Source: Bacteriovoracaceae bacterium (GTDB lineage: Bacteria > Bdellovibrionota > Bacteriovoracia > Bacteriovoracales > Bacteriovoracaceae). From it: DNA of 64,000 nucleotides. Each line of letters starts with the position of its first letter. Position 1 is the stretch's first letter. Of this stretch, positions 44,988 to 52,974 are shown one piece after another. The translations under genes were made by a program, and so were the position numbers. Under the pieces are notes generated by a model. It saw only the letters and a list, made by a program, of their open reading frames with translations, searched no databases and had not been told where the DNA came from. The stretch lies in NCBI GenBank assembly GCA_023701435.1, contig JAMPXB010000003.1, forward strand, positions 1 through 64,000. The letters run 5' to 3'.

Positions 44988-45566
44988 ATGAAAAGCTTCA
45001 AAGTGTTGTTATTTTGCCTCTTTGTAACTCCAGGACTGGTCTTAGCTGAGGCCGAGGATTGTGAATATGATCAACCCTTGCCAGTTGCCGCCGTGGAACT
45101 TTTGGATTCCTTAAAGAAGGTAAGTGCAGGACTATACAAAGACATTGCCACACTAAAAGTTAACCACGATGGTGAAGGCAAACTTTCGGTTTATTTTGAG
45201 AATGAGATTCCTAAGCTCATCAAGCTCACCTATAAAAATGGAAGTGGAACAGTCGTTAAGCAGGTTTCTTTTGATGATCTTGCCAAAGGAAAGCCGCTTA
45301 TTTATGAAAACCCTGATAAACCCGGTAAGGCCATTGTGCTGGAGAAAGGGGCGAGCTTCAAAGAAGGAAACTATGATTTTAAGTTTAAAATCAGATCCAA
45401 AGTTTCCCCCGAGGAATTTCAAACTTATTCTATTAATTTTAGGCCCGATCTTGAAGCACCTAAAATCACTTATAATAATAAGTCTTTCAATAAAATGATT
45501 ATCTCTCCTGGTATCAGCATGTTCAATTGGGATGGTACCTTTACCAAGGTTGAATTCAAGAACTGA
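44988..45566 (+). CDS. Secreted protein of unknown function
   Basis: The 192-residue protein has a signal peptide (MKSFKVLLFCLFVTPGLVLA) and one mature cysteine near the N terminus. The mature part is rich in beta-strand-type and lysine-rich segments (FKIRSKVSPEEFQTYSINF, LEAPKITYNNKSF). I do not recognise a family. Its stop is directly followed by the stop of the convergent PEBP gene. Confidence 0.72.
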   Translation: MKSFKVLLFCLFVTPGLVLAEAEDCEYDQPLPVAAVELLDSLKKVSAGLYKDIATLKVNHDGEGKLSVYFENEIPKLIKLTYKNGSGTVVKQVSFDDLAKGKPLIYENPDKPGKAIVLEKGASFKEGNYDFKFKIRSKVSPEEFQTYSINFRPDLEAPKITYNNKSFNKMIISPGISMFNWDGTFTKVEFKN

Positions 45567-46061
45567 TCAGGATCTGCCGTACTTCACAGTGAAACTGGCC
45601 TTGGCAATGGTATTGGCATTGATTTGATTATCAAGATCTTTTCCTGATGTATTTTTATCGATGTCAATTTTGTCTGTTTTTAAGGCATATACTGTAAAAA
45701 TATAGCGGTGTGCTTTCTTGCCGGGTGGAGGACATGCACCTCCATAGCCAGAAGTTCCATAATCTGTTTTTCCTTCAATCGCACCAGCTGGCAGCTTTTT
45801 ATTGTTCGAAGCACCTTCTTCGATATTGGTCACATTTGCAGGAATGTTCGCTACCGTCCAGTGCCACCAGCCACTACCAGTCGGAGCATCTGGATCAAAA
45901 ACGGTAATGGCAAAGCTTTTGGTAGTCTCCGGGGCACCTGTCCATTCCAATTCCGGGGAAACATTATCACCGGTACAGCCTGAGCTGTTGAATACAAACT
46001 TGTTAGGCAAGGTTTTGGAAGGATCAAAGGATGAGGTCTTTAATGTAAATAGGGTTTCCAT
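45567..46061 (-). CDS. YbhB/YbcL-like phosphatidylethanolamine-binding protein
   Basis: The 164-residue protein has the PEBP motifs DPDAPTGSGWWHWTVANIP and GTSGYGGACPPPGKKAHRY, then FTVYAL. The family binds anionic or phospholipid ligands; bacterial members have no firm role. No signal peptide is visible, so it should be cytoplasmic. A GGAGCTC site precedes the start. Confidence 0.93.
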   Translation of the reverse strand: METLFTLKTSSFDPSKTLPNKFVFNSSGCTGDNVSPELEWTGAPETTKSFAITVFDPDAPTGSGWWHWTVANIPANVTNIEEGASNNKKLPAGAIEGKTDYGTSGYGGACPPPGKKAHRYIFTVYALKTDKIDIDKNTSGKDLDNQINANTIAKASFTVKYGRS

Positions 46062-46127
46062 AGAGCTCCTTTTTCGATTTAATCATCTAAATATCGTTTC
46101 ACTACTAAATCAAGTCATGGAGTATTT

Positions 46128-46553
46128 ATGAGCACAAGAAACAAGCTTACACTTGAAGAAATTAAAAGAGATTTTACTTCAGGACAATTGCCTGAATCAT
46201 TCGGGATAGAAGTTGTGGAATTAGGTGAAGATTATGTTACAGGTGTTCTCACTGTTGATTCAAGACATCTTCGTCCTGGGAACATCATGAACGGCGGCGT
46301 TTCTTTAGTATTAATAGAAACAATGGGAAGCATTAGTTCCTGTCTTTATCTTGATATGAAAAAACAAAACTCTTTTGGTATTCAAGTTAATGCCAACCAC
46401 ATATCTGTGGCAAAACCAGGGGATATTCTTACCGCCCGCTCAAAGGCCATTCATATAGGTAAAACTACCCAAATTTGGGACGTCACTATTTCGAATCAAA
46501 ATGGGAAATTGGTCTCATCGGGACGAATTACGATGCTGGTTACGGATCGTTAG
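46128..46553 (+). CDS. PaaI-like hotdog thioesterase
   Basis: The 141-residue protein is a single hotdog fold. The family motif around the active site, HGG and D, reads here RPGNIMNGGVSLVLIETMGS. The histidine of HGG is replaced by asparagine and the acid is glutamate, so catalysis is plausible but altered. The remainder (GDILTARSKAIHIGKTTQIWDV) is typical. The substrate is an unknown acyl-CoA. Confidence 0.85.
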   Translation: MSTRNKLTLEEIKRDFTSGQLPESFGIEVVELGEDYVTGVLTVDSRHLRPGNIMNGGVSLVLIETMGSISSCLYLDMKKQNSFGIQVNANHISVAKPGDILTARSKAIHIGKTTQIWDVTISNQNGKLVSSGRITMLVTDR

Positions 46554-46560
46554 AAAAAAA

Positions 46561-46585
46561 AGGACCACTCTCATAGAGTGGTCCT
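46561..46585. terminator. Bidirectional terminator
   Basis: AGGACCACTCT/AGAGTGGTCCT (11 bp) closes on CAT. The minus strand continues into seven T. It separates the thioesterase from the convergent lipoprotein gene. Confidence 0.9.
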
Positions 46586-46595
46586 GGTATTGAGA

Positions 46596-47336
46596 TTATT
46601 TTTCTTCCTGCGCCTGTTTTAAATTAATTTTTTGCTGTGCAGGTGTTCTTCGAGTTGGATCACCTATCCAACGAATCTTGTTAGTCACTGATTCACCGGA
46701 ATCAGCAGTATTGAACTGAGTTCCAAAAACTAGAACTTGGGTATTTGCAGTTTGCTTTCCATTTAAGTAATCTAATGTTTCTTTACCATAAGTAATTCTG
46801 GCTGCATCTGACGACATATTTCCAACCAATACTTTATGGGCGAGATTCAAAGAAAGAATGTTCATTGCCTCATTGTCTGCGAAAGAAGACATTTCACCTT
46901 TAGTCCGATCCAATACGATAGAGCCATTATATCTCCAGACATCATCAACCTTGCCGACCGGAGCTTTATAATCCACTACATGTTCCACTGCATTTTGGTG
47001 CAATAAAGGGAAGTTATGGTTATACACACTTTTGTGGACAATAATTTTCTTGAATGGGGCAACATTCCTCCAAATTAAGGACTCCGAAGTCGTTTCTTGC
47101 GGCTCTCCATATTTTGAAATCATGTCTTTTGCTGCCGCAATAGAGCTGTCTGGCCACCCTCTGGTCATGCCGGTTGCCTTATCCAAGGCTTGTTGATCCC
47201 TGTTTTGTGTTTGAACACTTTCCGTATTTGAGGCGGTCGTCTGCTGTTGCCCCTGAGTATCTTTTTGCTTGAACATTGAACAACTTGCAAGTGTCAACGT
47301 CATCATAAGCAAGATACTTATTCTGTGATTTTTCAT
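46596..47336 (-). CDS. Lipoprotein of unknown function
   Basis: I choose the ATG at 47336 after GGAGGA, giving 246 residues from MKNHRISILLMMTLTLASC, with a clear lipobox (TLASC). The mature part begins with a Gln/Thr-rich flexible linker. A compact domain follows with DMISKYGEPQETTSESLIW, WRYNGSIVLDRTKG and LNLAHKVLVGNMSSDAARITYG. I do not recognise the domain. It is probably an outer-membrane or periplasm-facing protein. Confidence 0.78.
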   Translation of the reverse strand: MKNHRISILLMMTLTLASCSMFKQKDTQGQQQTTASNTESVQTQNRDQQALDKATGMTRGWPDSSIAAAKDMISKYGEPQETTSESLIWRNVAPFKKIIVHKSVYNHNFPLLHQNAVEHVVDYKAPVGKVDDVWRYNGSIVLDRTKGEMSSFADNEAMNILSLNLAHKVLVGNMSSDAARITYGKETLDYLNGKQTANTQVLVFGTQFNTADSGESVTNKIRWIGDPTRRTPAQQKINLKQAQEEK

Positions 47337-47486
47337 ACTATTCCTCCATATTGTTAAGATCATCGACAACTCTAGTTGGAATAGAAACCAGCAAGCCAGA
47401 GACCAAAGTTAGGAGCATGAAATCTACATCGAAATGGTTAAATCAGTGTTTGTGAACTGCGCCGTTCATCATAAGAAATAATAAGG

Positions 47487-47789
47487 TTGAAATCGTTCTC
47501 AAAAGAAGAAGCATGGGATTTAATTTCTTTTATGGAATTTTCAAATATGGCCAATCATAATCCTATTGAACATGCTCGAAACATCGAAGACATTTTGGCA
47601 TCTCTGAAATCGTTATGCCGAAAAGAAAAAGATGTTTTTAATGATCCAAAGGCGAAAGCTTTACTGGAAACTTCTGCTGAAGTACTTGGTGGTCTGGAAA
47701 AAGCTTTTCATGATTATCAGCAGAAGAACGATGCATGGAAAGATGAGTACCAAGAAACTCCGCAGCAGAGCAGTGACCCTTGGGATTAG
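47487..47789 (+). CDS. Small helical protein of unknown function
   Basis: The frame encodes 100 residues from a TTG at 47487; an ATG at 47532 would give 85. It is acidic and probably helical (IEDILASLKSLCRKEKDVF, ALLETSAEVLGGLEKAFHDY) and has no known motif. Start choice is uncertain because neither codon has a good ribosome site. Confidence 0.5.
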   Translation: MKSFSKEEAWDLISFMEFSNMANHNPIEHARNIEDILASLKSLCRKEKDVFNDPKAKALLETSAEVLGGLEKAFHDYQQKNDAWKDEYQETPQQSSDPWD

Positions 47790-47839
47790 AGGCAGATAAG
47801 AACGTTGAATGATTATGGAATGAATTCTTTGGAATTTAC

Positions 47840-47872
47840 TGCCACGATATTCTCAAATTTATTGTTGTGGCA
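47840..47872 (+). other. Inverted repeat upstream of the degenerate response regulator
   Basis: TGCCAC (47840-47845) and GTGGCA (47867-47872) are inverted copies; the stem can extend to 10 pairs with two G-T pairs. It lies 27 bases before the ATG at 47899 and may be an operator or leader hairpin. Confidence 0.35.
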
Positions 47873-47898
47873 TTCTCTTAACAAGCCAGGAGAAGACC

Positions 47899-48543
47899 AT
47901 GACAAAAGTTCTAATTATCAGTAAAGATCAACAATTATCTAGAATTCTCAACTACAGCCTAACTTTTAGCGGTTTTACTGTCGAAAGTGCCATTTCACAT
48001 GATCAGGCGGTGAAGTTCATTGAGGAAATACACTTTCAGTTAATACTTATGGATTTTGTGGCCCACAAAGGTGAAAGTGTTAATTTTTGCAAGACACTAA
48101 AAGACAATGGAAGCAGGGCCGCTTTGGTAGTAATGGGGGAATGTTATGATGAATTATCTATTCTTGAAGGAATGAATTCAGCAATGGACGATTATATACT
48201 TAAACCATTTGGAATGTCAGAACTACGAATGATTATTAATAAGCAGTTGGAAAGGAAAAGACTCACAAATAGACCTCTTGTATTGGGAGATCTGAAAATT
48301 GACGTGGCCAGAAGTTTAGTCTTTGTCAGAGATAAAATTGTGAATGTGGGAAAAAATGAACTGGAAATCCTGATTATCTTAACCAAAAAGGCCGGTAAAA
48401 TTGTTACGACCGATAAACTGATTACTGAGGAACGAATGCTTTTGCTCCGTAGAAAATTACAAAAAGCAGCGGGTGAAGCTTTGCAGATAAAATCAGTTAA
48501 AGGTTTGGGGTATAAACTTATCGCGATGGAATCTTGCAGATAA
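47899..48543 (+). CDS. Degenerate OmpR-like response regulator
   Basis: The 214-residue protein keeps the overall receiver and winged-helix layout (YILKPFGMSELR, GKNELEILIILTKKAG, SVKGLGYKLIAM). Several receiver positions differ: the acidic pair is reduced to SKDQQ, the acceptor region is LILMDF, and the switch Ser/Thr is replaced (VVMGE). The DNA-recognition segment is shorter than usual (about 8-10 residues missing around RMLLLRRKL). It is probably phosphorylation-independent or a decayed copy of the regulator at 41254. No kinase is adjacent. Confidence 0.85.
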   Translation: MTKVLIISKDQQLSRILNYSLTFSGFTVESAISHDQAVKFIEEIHFQLILMDFVAHKGESVNFCKTLKDNGSRAALVVMGECYDELSILEGMNSAMDDYILKPFGMSELRMIINKQLERKRLTNRPLVLGDLKIDVARSLVFVRDKIVNVGKNELEILIILTKKAGKIVTTDKLITEERMLLLRRKLQKAAGEALQIKSVKGLGYKLIAMESCR

Positions 48544-48649
48544 AATAAGGCTCTCATGGTTTTCAAACAGGAGAAATTTTTGTATGCTGCTGATGTTCAG
48601 ATGAAACAGTGGAGAGTGAAATCAAAACTGATAACCAAACTGAATAAAA

Positions 48650-48683
48650 AAAGGCTATCTTCGGATGGCCTTTTTTTTTTACT
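48650..48683 (+). terminator. Terminator of the degenerate regulator
   Basis: AAAGGCTATC/GATGGCCTTT closes on TTCG and runs into ten T. Confidence 0.92.
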
Positions 48684-48881
48684 TTTTTTACTTCTTTTTT
48701 ATTCACTGGTGATCTGCCTCAATGTAAGAAGCAAATCGTGCAGAGGAAGTAAGATGTAAGAAAGATGATGTTCAAAATAGACCCTTCTTCTCGAAAAACT
48801 TTTGCGCATCATTTTGGTGCCACTTAACAACCATTTTTACTATTTCTATGCCAAGCTAGCTCCAACAAAAAGGAGTTTGTT

Positions 48882-49475
48882 ATGAGACTATTTATTTATC
48901 TTTTCCTCTTCCTGTCAGTGACTGTTACCACTGCTCATGCTCGAATGAATGTTCCTGTTGAAGCTTTTACTTTCGATTTTAACATCGATACTTCCCGTTT
49001 GGGTCGATATAAAGAAGAAAAAATATTTAAGACAACTGAAATCTTGCAGACCATTTTCACTTCTCAAGAATTTAAAGACAGAATTCTGGGGCATCGATAT
49101 AAAGGTCGTAAGCGTTTTGCCCGTAATGAGGGGCTTTCTAATTTTGAGATTTATGAAAAAATCCTACAAGGAATGGAGAAACTTCATCCCATTGAGAACA
49201 ACGCCATGGATATCGAACTTGCTATGTATACGGACAATGACTCTATTGTATTGGGGTATACAAATCCTTCTACCAAAAAAATATGGATGAACACGAAATA
49301 TTTTAACCGTAATAGTCCCGCTCAAGTCGCCGCTACTTTAATGCATGAATGGCTGCATAAACTAGGTTTCGGGCACGAAAAAGAACGAAGTGAAGATCGA
49401 AAATATACAGTTCCTTATGCCATTGGTTACATCGTAAGAGATATTGCCAGGGAAATGAATGAAGACGATCGTTAA
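48882..49475 (+). CDS. Secreted protein with metzincin-type zinc motif
   Basis: The 197-residue protein has a signal peptide (MRLFIYLFLFLSVTVTTAHA) after an AAAGGAG site. The motif HEWLHKLGFGH matches HExxHxxGxxH. It aligns along its length with the lipoprotein at 42308 (GLSNFEIYEKIL, NNAMDIELA, VLGYTNPSTKKIWMNTKYF, YTVPYAIG). It is probably a small secreted zinc protease. Its last 17 bases overlap the SET-domain gene. Confidence 0.82.
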   Translation: MRLFIYLFLFLSVTVTTAHARMNVPVEAFTFDFNIDTSRLGRYKEEKIFKTTEILQTIFTSQEFKDRILGHRYKGRKRFARNEGLSNFEIYEKILQGMEKLHPIENNAMDIELAMYTDNDSIVLGYTNPSTKKIWMNTKYFNRNSPAQVAATLMHEWLHKLGFGHEKERSEDRKYTVPYAIGYIVRDIAREMNEDDR

Positions 49476-49812
49476 AAAGACCTCCCAAAAGGGCAGGGGC
49501 ATTTTTGCGAAGGTGGATTTCAAGAAGGGTGAAATAATTGAAGTGTGCCAATTGATATTTATGGATTTAAAGGACGTCCATGGGGCCCTGGAAGGCTATG
49601 TTTACCATTACTCAGGGGATACTGCTGCCATCGCTCTTGGAAATGGGTCTCTTTACAATCACGACGATGATCCCAATTGTGAGTTTTATTTTAATTTTAC
49701 AAAAAAAGTCCTAATTGTGCGTGCCATAAAAAATATTAAAAAAGGACAGGAAATTACCCTTAATTATGGTTATACGGACGAAGAGAAAAAGAACTTTGGT
49801 ATTCATTATTAA
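49459..49812 (+). CDS. Minimal SET-domain protein
   Basis: The 117-residue protein is a bare SET domain: GRGIFAKVDFKKGEIIEV at the N terminus, SLYNHDDDPNCEF in place of the usual NHSCxPN, and EITLNYGYTDEE at the C terminus. SET domains transfer methyl groups from S-adenosylmethionine to lysine. Bacterial stand-alone members exist and some modify host or their own proteins. It overlaps the secreted metzincin gene, so both are made from one message although this one has no signal peptide. Confidence 0.87.
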   Translation: MKTIVKKTSQKGRGIFAKVDFKKGEIIEVCQLIFMDLKDVHGALEGYVYHYSGDTAAIALGNGSLYNHDDDPNCEFYFNFTKKVLIVRAIKNIKKGQEITLNYGYTDEEKKNFGIHY

Positions 49813-49833
49813 ATTTTGGTTTAGAATGAATAA

Positions 49834-50178
49834 ATGAAACATTTTATTCAGGTACTTCTTGTCGCTATCTTGATGTGTCAATCGACCAAAGCCGCGGTTC
49901 TCAGAGTTGCTCCTGAGAGGTTTGAGGCCATCCTTAAAGAGGTTAAAGCATCGAAGCTTCTCTATGTGCAAGTGGAGCCTCCAAAGAATGCTGAAGATGA
50001 GGGGTTTAGTGACGATTTTCTGAATCGTGCTGATGCCACAGTCAACACGCTGGCCCATTCCAATGGCAGTGATGAAGCGGCCATGATCATATTTGCAGTT
50101 GTTGGACTGGTCGTCATTGTGGCCTGGATCCCTTATCTTCCTGTGTTAATTCATGACATGGTCACAAATGATAATTAA
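49834..50178 (+). CDS. Envelope protein, N-terminal part (possible stop-split gene)
   Basis: The 114-residue protein has a signal peptide (MKHFIQVLLVAILMCQSTKA) and a C-terminal membrane segment (AAMIIFAVVGLVVIVAWIPYLP). It ends at TAA 50176-50178, but the same frame then continues into the open frame at 50197. The pattern of signal, linker, membrane segment and then barrel-like region suggests one longer envelope protein. Confidence 0.65.
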   Translation: MKHFIQVLLVAILMCQSTKAAVLRVAPERFEAILKEVKASKLLYVQVEPPKNAEDEGFSDDFLNRADATVNTLAHSNGSDEAAMIIFAVVGLVVIVAWIPYLPVLIHDMVTNDN

Positions 50179-50196
50179 AACTTAAAAATTCATCAT

Positions 50197-50628
50197 ATGA
50201 TTTCTGCCCAATGGAATCCCCTCATGGGTGAAGTTCCAATAAATGGAAGCCTGACAGGTCTTCGCTATAGCTTATTTGAGGACCGAAAGGACATGGAACG
50301 CAATCTAAAAATGGGATTTGCACTTGAGTCAGGTTATTATCTGGTAAAAGAGCTTGAACGCTATGAAGGTGGATACTGGCTGGCGGGTCCATCCATTGCT
50401 GTAGGTGAAATCGAACCAGATTCTTTGATGGTAAAAATTGATTTGATGGGGGGCTCGTCCTTTGATTCTGATCTGGGACTAATTTCGCGGGCCGAGTTAT
50501 CAATGAACTGGCTTTTTCATTCAAAGCTATCATTAGGTTTAAGCCTAGGTGGTCTATATATGAAAGTTAATGACAGTTCTGATGATCTGAGTTTTGTGAC
50601 AGGGATCAATTCCGGAATTGTATTTTAA
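50197..50628 (+). CDS. Barrel-like protein, C-terminal part (possible stop-split gene)
   Basis: This 143-residue frame is in phase with the gene at 49834 after its TAA, and the open frame reaches back to the stop. There is no ribosome site before the ATG at 50197. The sequence alternates polar and hydrophobic residues with glycine and aromatic residues (GGYWLAGPSIAVGEI, LSLGLSLGGLYMKV), like an outer-membrane beta-barrel. It is likely the second half of one protein. Confidence 0.6.
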   Translation: MISAQWNPLMGEVPINGSLTGLRYSLFEDRKDMERNLKMGFALESGYYLVKELERYEGGYWLAGPSIAVGEIEPDSLMVKIDLMGGSSFDSDLGLISRAELSMNWLFHSKLSLGLSLGGLYMKVNDSSDDLSFVTGINSGIVF

Positions 50629-50643
50629 ATGTCGAGGTAAATA

Positions 50644-51807
50644 ATGAATTCAAATAGAAATAAATGGAATATTAATACTAAACTAAATCATCCGGTAGAA
50701 GTTATTTTACATGAAGGGAATAAACCGCTTGTTCAGCCGATCTATCAATCTGCTAAATTTGCTCCTACTGAAAATGTTCCTTATTGGGATCAATTTATTT
50801 ATTCAAGGGTCTCTAATCCAACAACCCGTCAGTTGGAGCTAACCCTGGCAGAAATCCAGAACCGAGAAGACTGCATTGTTTTGGGGTCTGGAATGGCCGC
50901 TCTCACTGCCACTTTTCTGGCACTTTTGCAAAGTGGTGATCACATCATCACATTCCGTGAATTATATAAACCGGCGCGAACTTACATCAGGGAGTTTCTG
51001 CCACGATACCAAATTGAAAACACCGTTTTATCATTGTCCCGAATTGATGAGTTAGAAGCAGCGATCATACCAGGAAAAACAAAGCTTATTCATTTTGAAA
51101 GTCCGTCCAATCCTAATTTGGATATAGCGGATATCGATCATATTTTAGCAATTGCCCGGAAATTTGGGGTCTTGGTTAGTATGGACGGAACCTTTGCCGG
51201 TCTTCATCAGCATACTGGGTTTGATATTGATGTGATGATTCATAGCCTGACAAAATTCGCCAATGGCCACGGTGATGTCATTGCGGGAAGTGTGGCCGGA
51301 AAGGGCCAGCTTATTAAAAAAATAAGAGAAATGAGCATTTACATTGGTGCGACTCCCGACCCCCATTCCTGTTATCTTGTGGAACGAGGTCTTAAAACCT
51401 ATATGCTCCGATATGAAAGACAAACTCAGACCTCTTTAAAGATCGCTGAATTTCTTTCCACTCATCCGAAAGTGAAGAATGTCCGTTATCCCGGTTTACT
51501 TTCCCATTCAGGGCATGAACTGGCAAAAAAACAAATGAAGGACATGGGGGCGGTTATTGCCTTTGAAATTGATGAAAGTGTTGCCCTCTCCGCTGATAAG
51601 TTTTGTCATCAATTAAAGCTCATTCAGCTGACTGTCAGCATAGGTTCCACAGAAAGTATTATCTGCTCTACAGGTCTATTTTTTGCTCAGGATTTAGCTC
51701 CTGAAGACCAAAGAGAGATGGGTATTAATAATTTCTCTCTTCGCTTATCAATAGGACTAGAAGACGCTCAGGATTTAATCCAGGATTTAAAGCAGGCCCT
51801 GGACTGA
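50644..51807 (+). CDS. Cys/Met-metabolism PLP-dependent enzyme
   Basis: The 387-residue protein fits the cystathionine gamma-synthase/lyase family. Motifs are YSRVSNPTTRQLE, LGSGMAALTATFL, the lysine region HSLTKFANGHGDVIAG (PLP Schiff-base lysine), and RYPGLLSHSGHELAK. The usual SxTH motif near residue 340 is changed to IICSTGLFF, so specificity may differ from the type enzymes. It may act in transsulfuration or methionine salvage. The ribosome site is weak (CGAGG). Confidence 0.92.
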   Translation: MNSNRNKWNINTKLNHPVEVILHEGNKPLVQPIYQSAKFAPTENVPYWDQFIYSRVSNPTTRQLELTLAEIQNREDCIVLGSGMAALTATFLALLQSGDHIITFRELYKPARTYIREFLPRYQIENTVLSLSRIDELEAAIIPGKTKLIHFESPSNPNLDIADIDHILAIARKFGVLVSMDGTFAGLHQHTGFDIDVMIHSLTKFANGHGDVIAGSVAGKGQLIKKIREMSIYIGATPDPHSCYLVERGLKTYMLRYERQTQTSLKIAEFLSTHPKVKNVRYPGLLSHSGHELAKKQMKDMGAVIAFEIDESVALSADKFCHQLKLIQLTVSIGSTESIICSTGLFFAQDLAPEDQREMGINNFSLRLSIGLEDAQDLIQDLKQALD

Positions 51808-51808
51808 A

Positions 51809-52216
51809 TTAGTGGACATCATGAATGCTGACCTCTCTAGATTCATTGAGCTCGATTTCATGCTCAATGGGGTTCCCATTGTAATAAAAGTCTTTATGAG
51901 TGTTGGTGGTGAGTCTCGCTTTAAGCTTGTTTTTTCCTTTTGGCACAATGATATGAATCCAATTACCATCGGCCCTTGTTATCTTTTTTCCATTTAAGAA
52001 AATATGTGCATGACCCTGACCGGCCTTGTCTTCTGTGGCATTTGCGTCCTCTGGAGTAAAAATAAAATTCTTAGCATCTAAATAAATATCCCATCCACCT
52101 TTTTCATCAAGAGATGCTTTAATGTTGATATCAGGAATCCCTTGGCCAGCATGAATTTCAAAACGAGGAGACGCCTCTGTGAGAAAGCTTTTGATAGGGA
52201 AAGGTTGTGAGTGCAA
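51809..52216 (-). CDS. Protein of unknown function with damaged 5' end
   Basis: The 135-residue frame starts with a TTG at 52216, but no ribosome site suits it. A GGGGAGG at 52243-52237 lies too far for the TTG. It would suit an ATT in frame at 52231, or an ATC in the neighbouring frame that would begin a signal-like NYLILFALTTFP. The body (GWDIYLDAKNFIFTPED, GHAHIFLNGKKI, GNWIHIIVPKGKNKLKARL, THKDFYYNGNPIEHEI) looks like a copper- or metal-related periplasmic protein family, but that is inferred. A frameshift near 52200 could explain the mismatch. Confidence 0.55.
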   Translation of the reverse strand: MHSQPFPIKSFLTEASPRFEIHAGQGIPDINIKASLDEKGGWDIYLDAKNFIFTPEDANATEDKAGQGHAHIFLNGKKITRADGNWIHIIVPKGKNKLKARLTTNTHKDFYYNGNPIEHEIELNESREVSIHDVH

Positions 52217-52496
52217 ATAAGATAAGATAATTGATACCTCCCCAAAGTGCTCTCACTGTAAATCGTTTATGATATCTGATTGGGGCTCGATAGTAATGAC
52301 CTGGTCCCAAGACAATTATAAGCAAGAATTTATGATCAAGACCCATAGCTGGTCTTTCTTGAAAAATCATAATTACTAAACCACTTTACATGGGCCTCAG
52401 AGTATTTCGAGATCAGGGCCAAAAGAATGTATTTTGATCCTCGCTGGTACGAATTTTGCTTTTATTGAAAATAGTTCATCTCTTAAGGAGGAAAAT

Positions 52497-52961
52497 ATGA
52501 TCAATACCAACGAGAATACTAAATTTGCTGAAGCGGAGGGGGCAAATGGTCCCGTGTCAGTTTCCAAACTGAAGGAGTACGGAAAAAAGGCTTACTTACC
52601 AATCGTAGATGTTGTCTATAAGTATCAAGACGAATTCACTCCTTATTTAAACGCATTGGTTAAAGGATTGCAGGGCGGAGTCGAAAAATTAAACGCTGAG
52701 AATGCGACTGAAGCCGAAAAATATGTCTCACAGTTTTTTCGAGAAGCTTCTGATGGTCTCGATCAGGCTAGACAAAAATTAGAATCCAAAGATGTTAATG
52801 CCATCACTAACTTTCTGCATGAACAAACAGAAAAGAGACCTGGTATTATGTTCTCCACTTCCTATATCGCTGGTCTCTTCTTTGGAAGATTGGGCCGCCA
52901 CATTGCAAGACAAAAACCACTGACTAATGAACCTCCAGCCATGGATGAATCAATTCATTAA
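52497..52961 (+). CDS. Small acidic protein of a membrane-stress gene set
   Basis: I choose the ATG at 52497, 5 bases after AAGGAGG, giving 154 residues; the frame opens earlier at 52434. The centre (VYKYQDEFTPYLNALVKGL, EAEKYVSQFFREASDGLDQ) is helical and amphipathic. A hydrophobic patch follows near residue 125. No domain is certain. It is the first of three adjacent genes with short overlaps, the others a holin-like and a DUF3618-like gene, which often occur together in proteobacteria. Confidence 0.78.
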   Translation: MINTNENTKFAEAEGANGPVSVSKLKEYGKKAYLPIVDVVYKYQDEFTPYLNALVKGLQGGVEKLNAENATEAEKYVSQFFREASDGLDQARQKLESKDVNAITNFLHEQTEKRPGIMFSTSYIAGLFFGRLGRHIARQKPLTNEPPAMDESIH

Positions 52962-52974
52962 TAAAGGAGAATTT

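Noticed and set aside
48556..48759. 67-residue plus-strand open frame with a hydrophobic C terminus
   Set aside because: It contains the strong terminator at 48650-48683 and its hydrophobic stretch is just the T-run translated, so it is not a gene.
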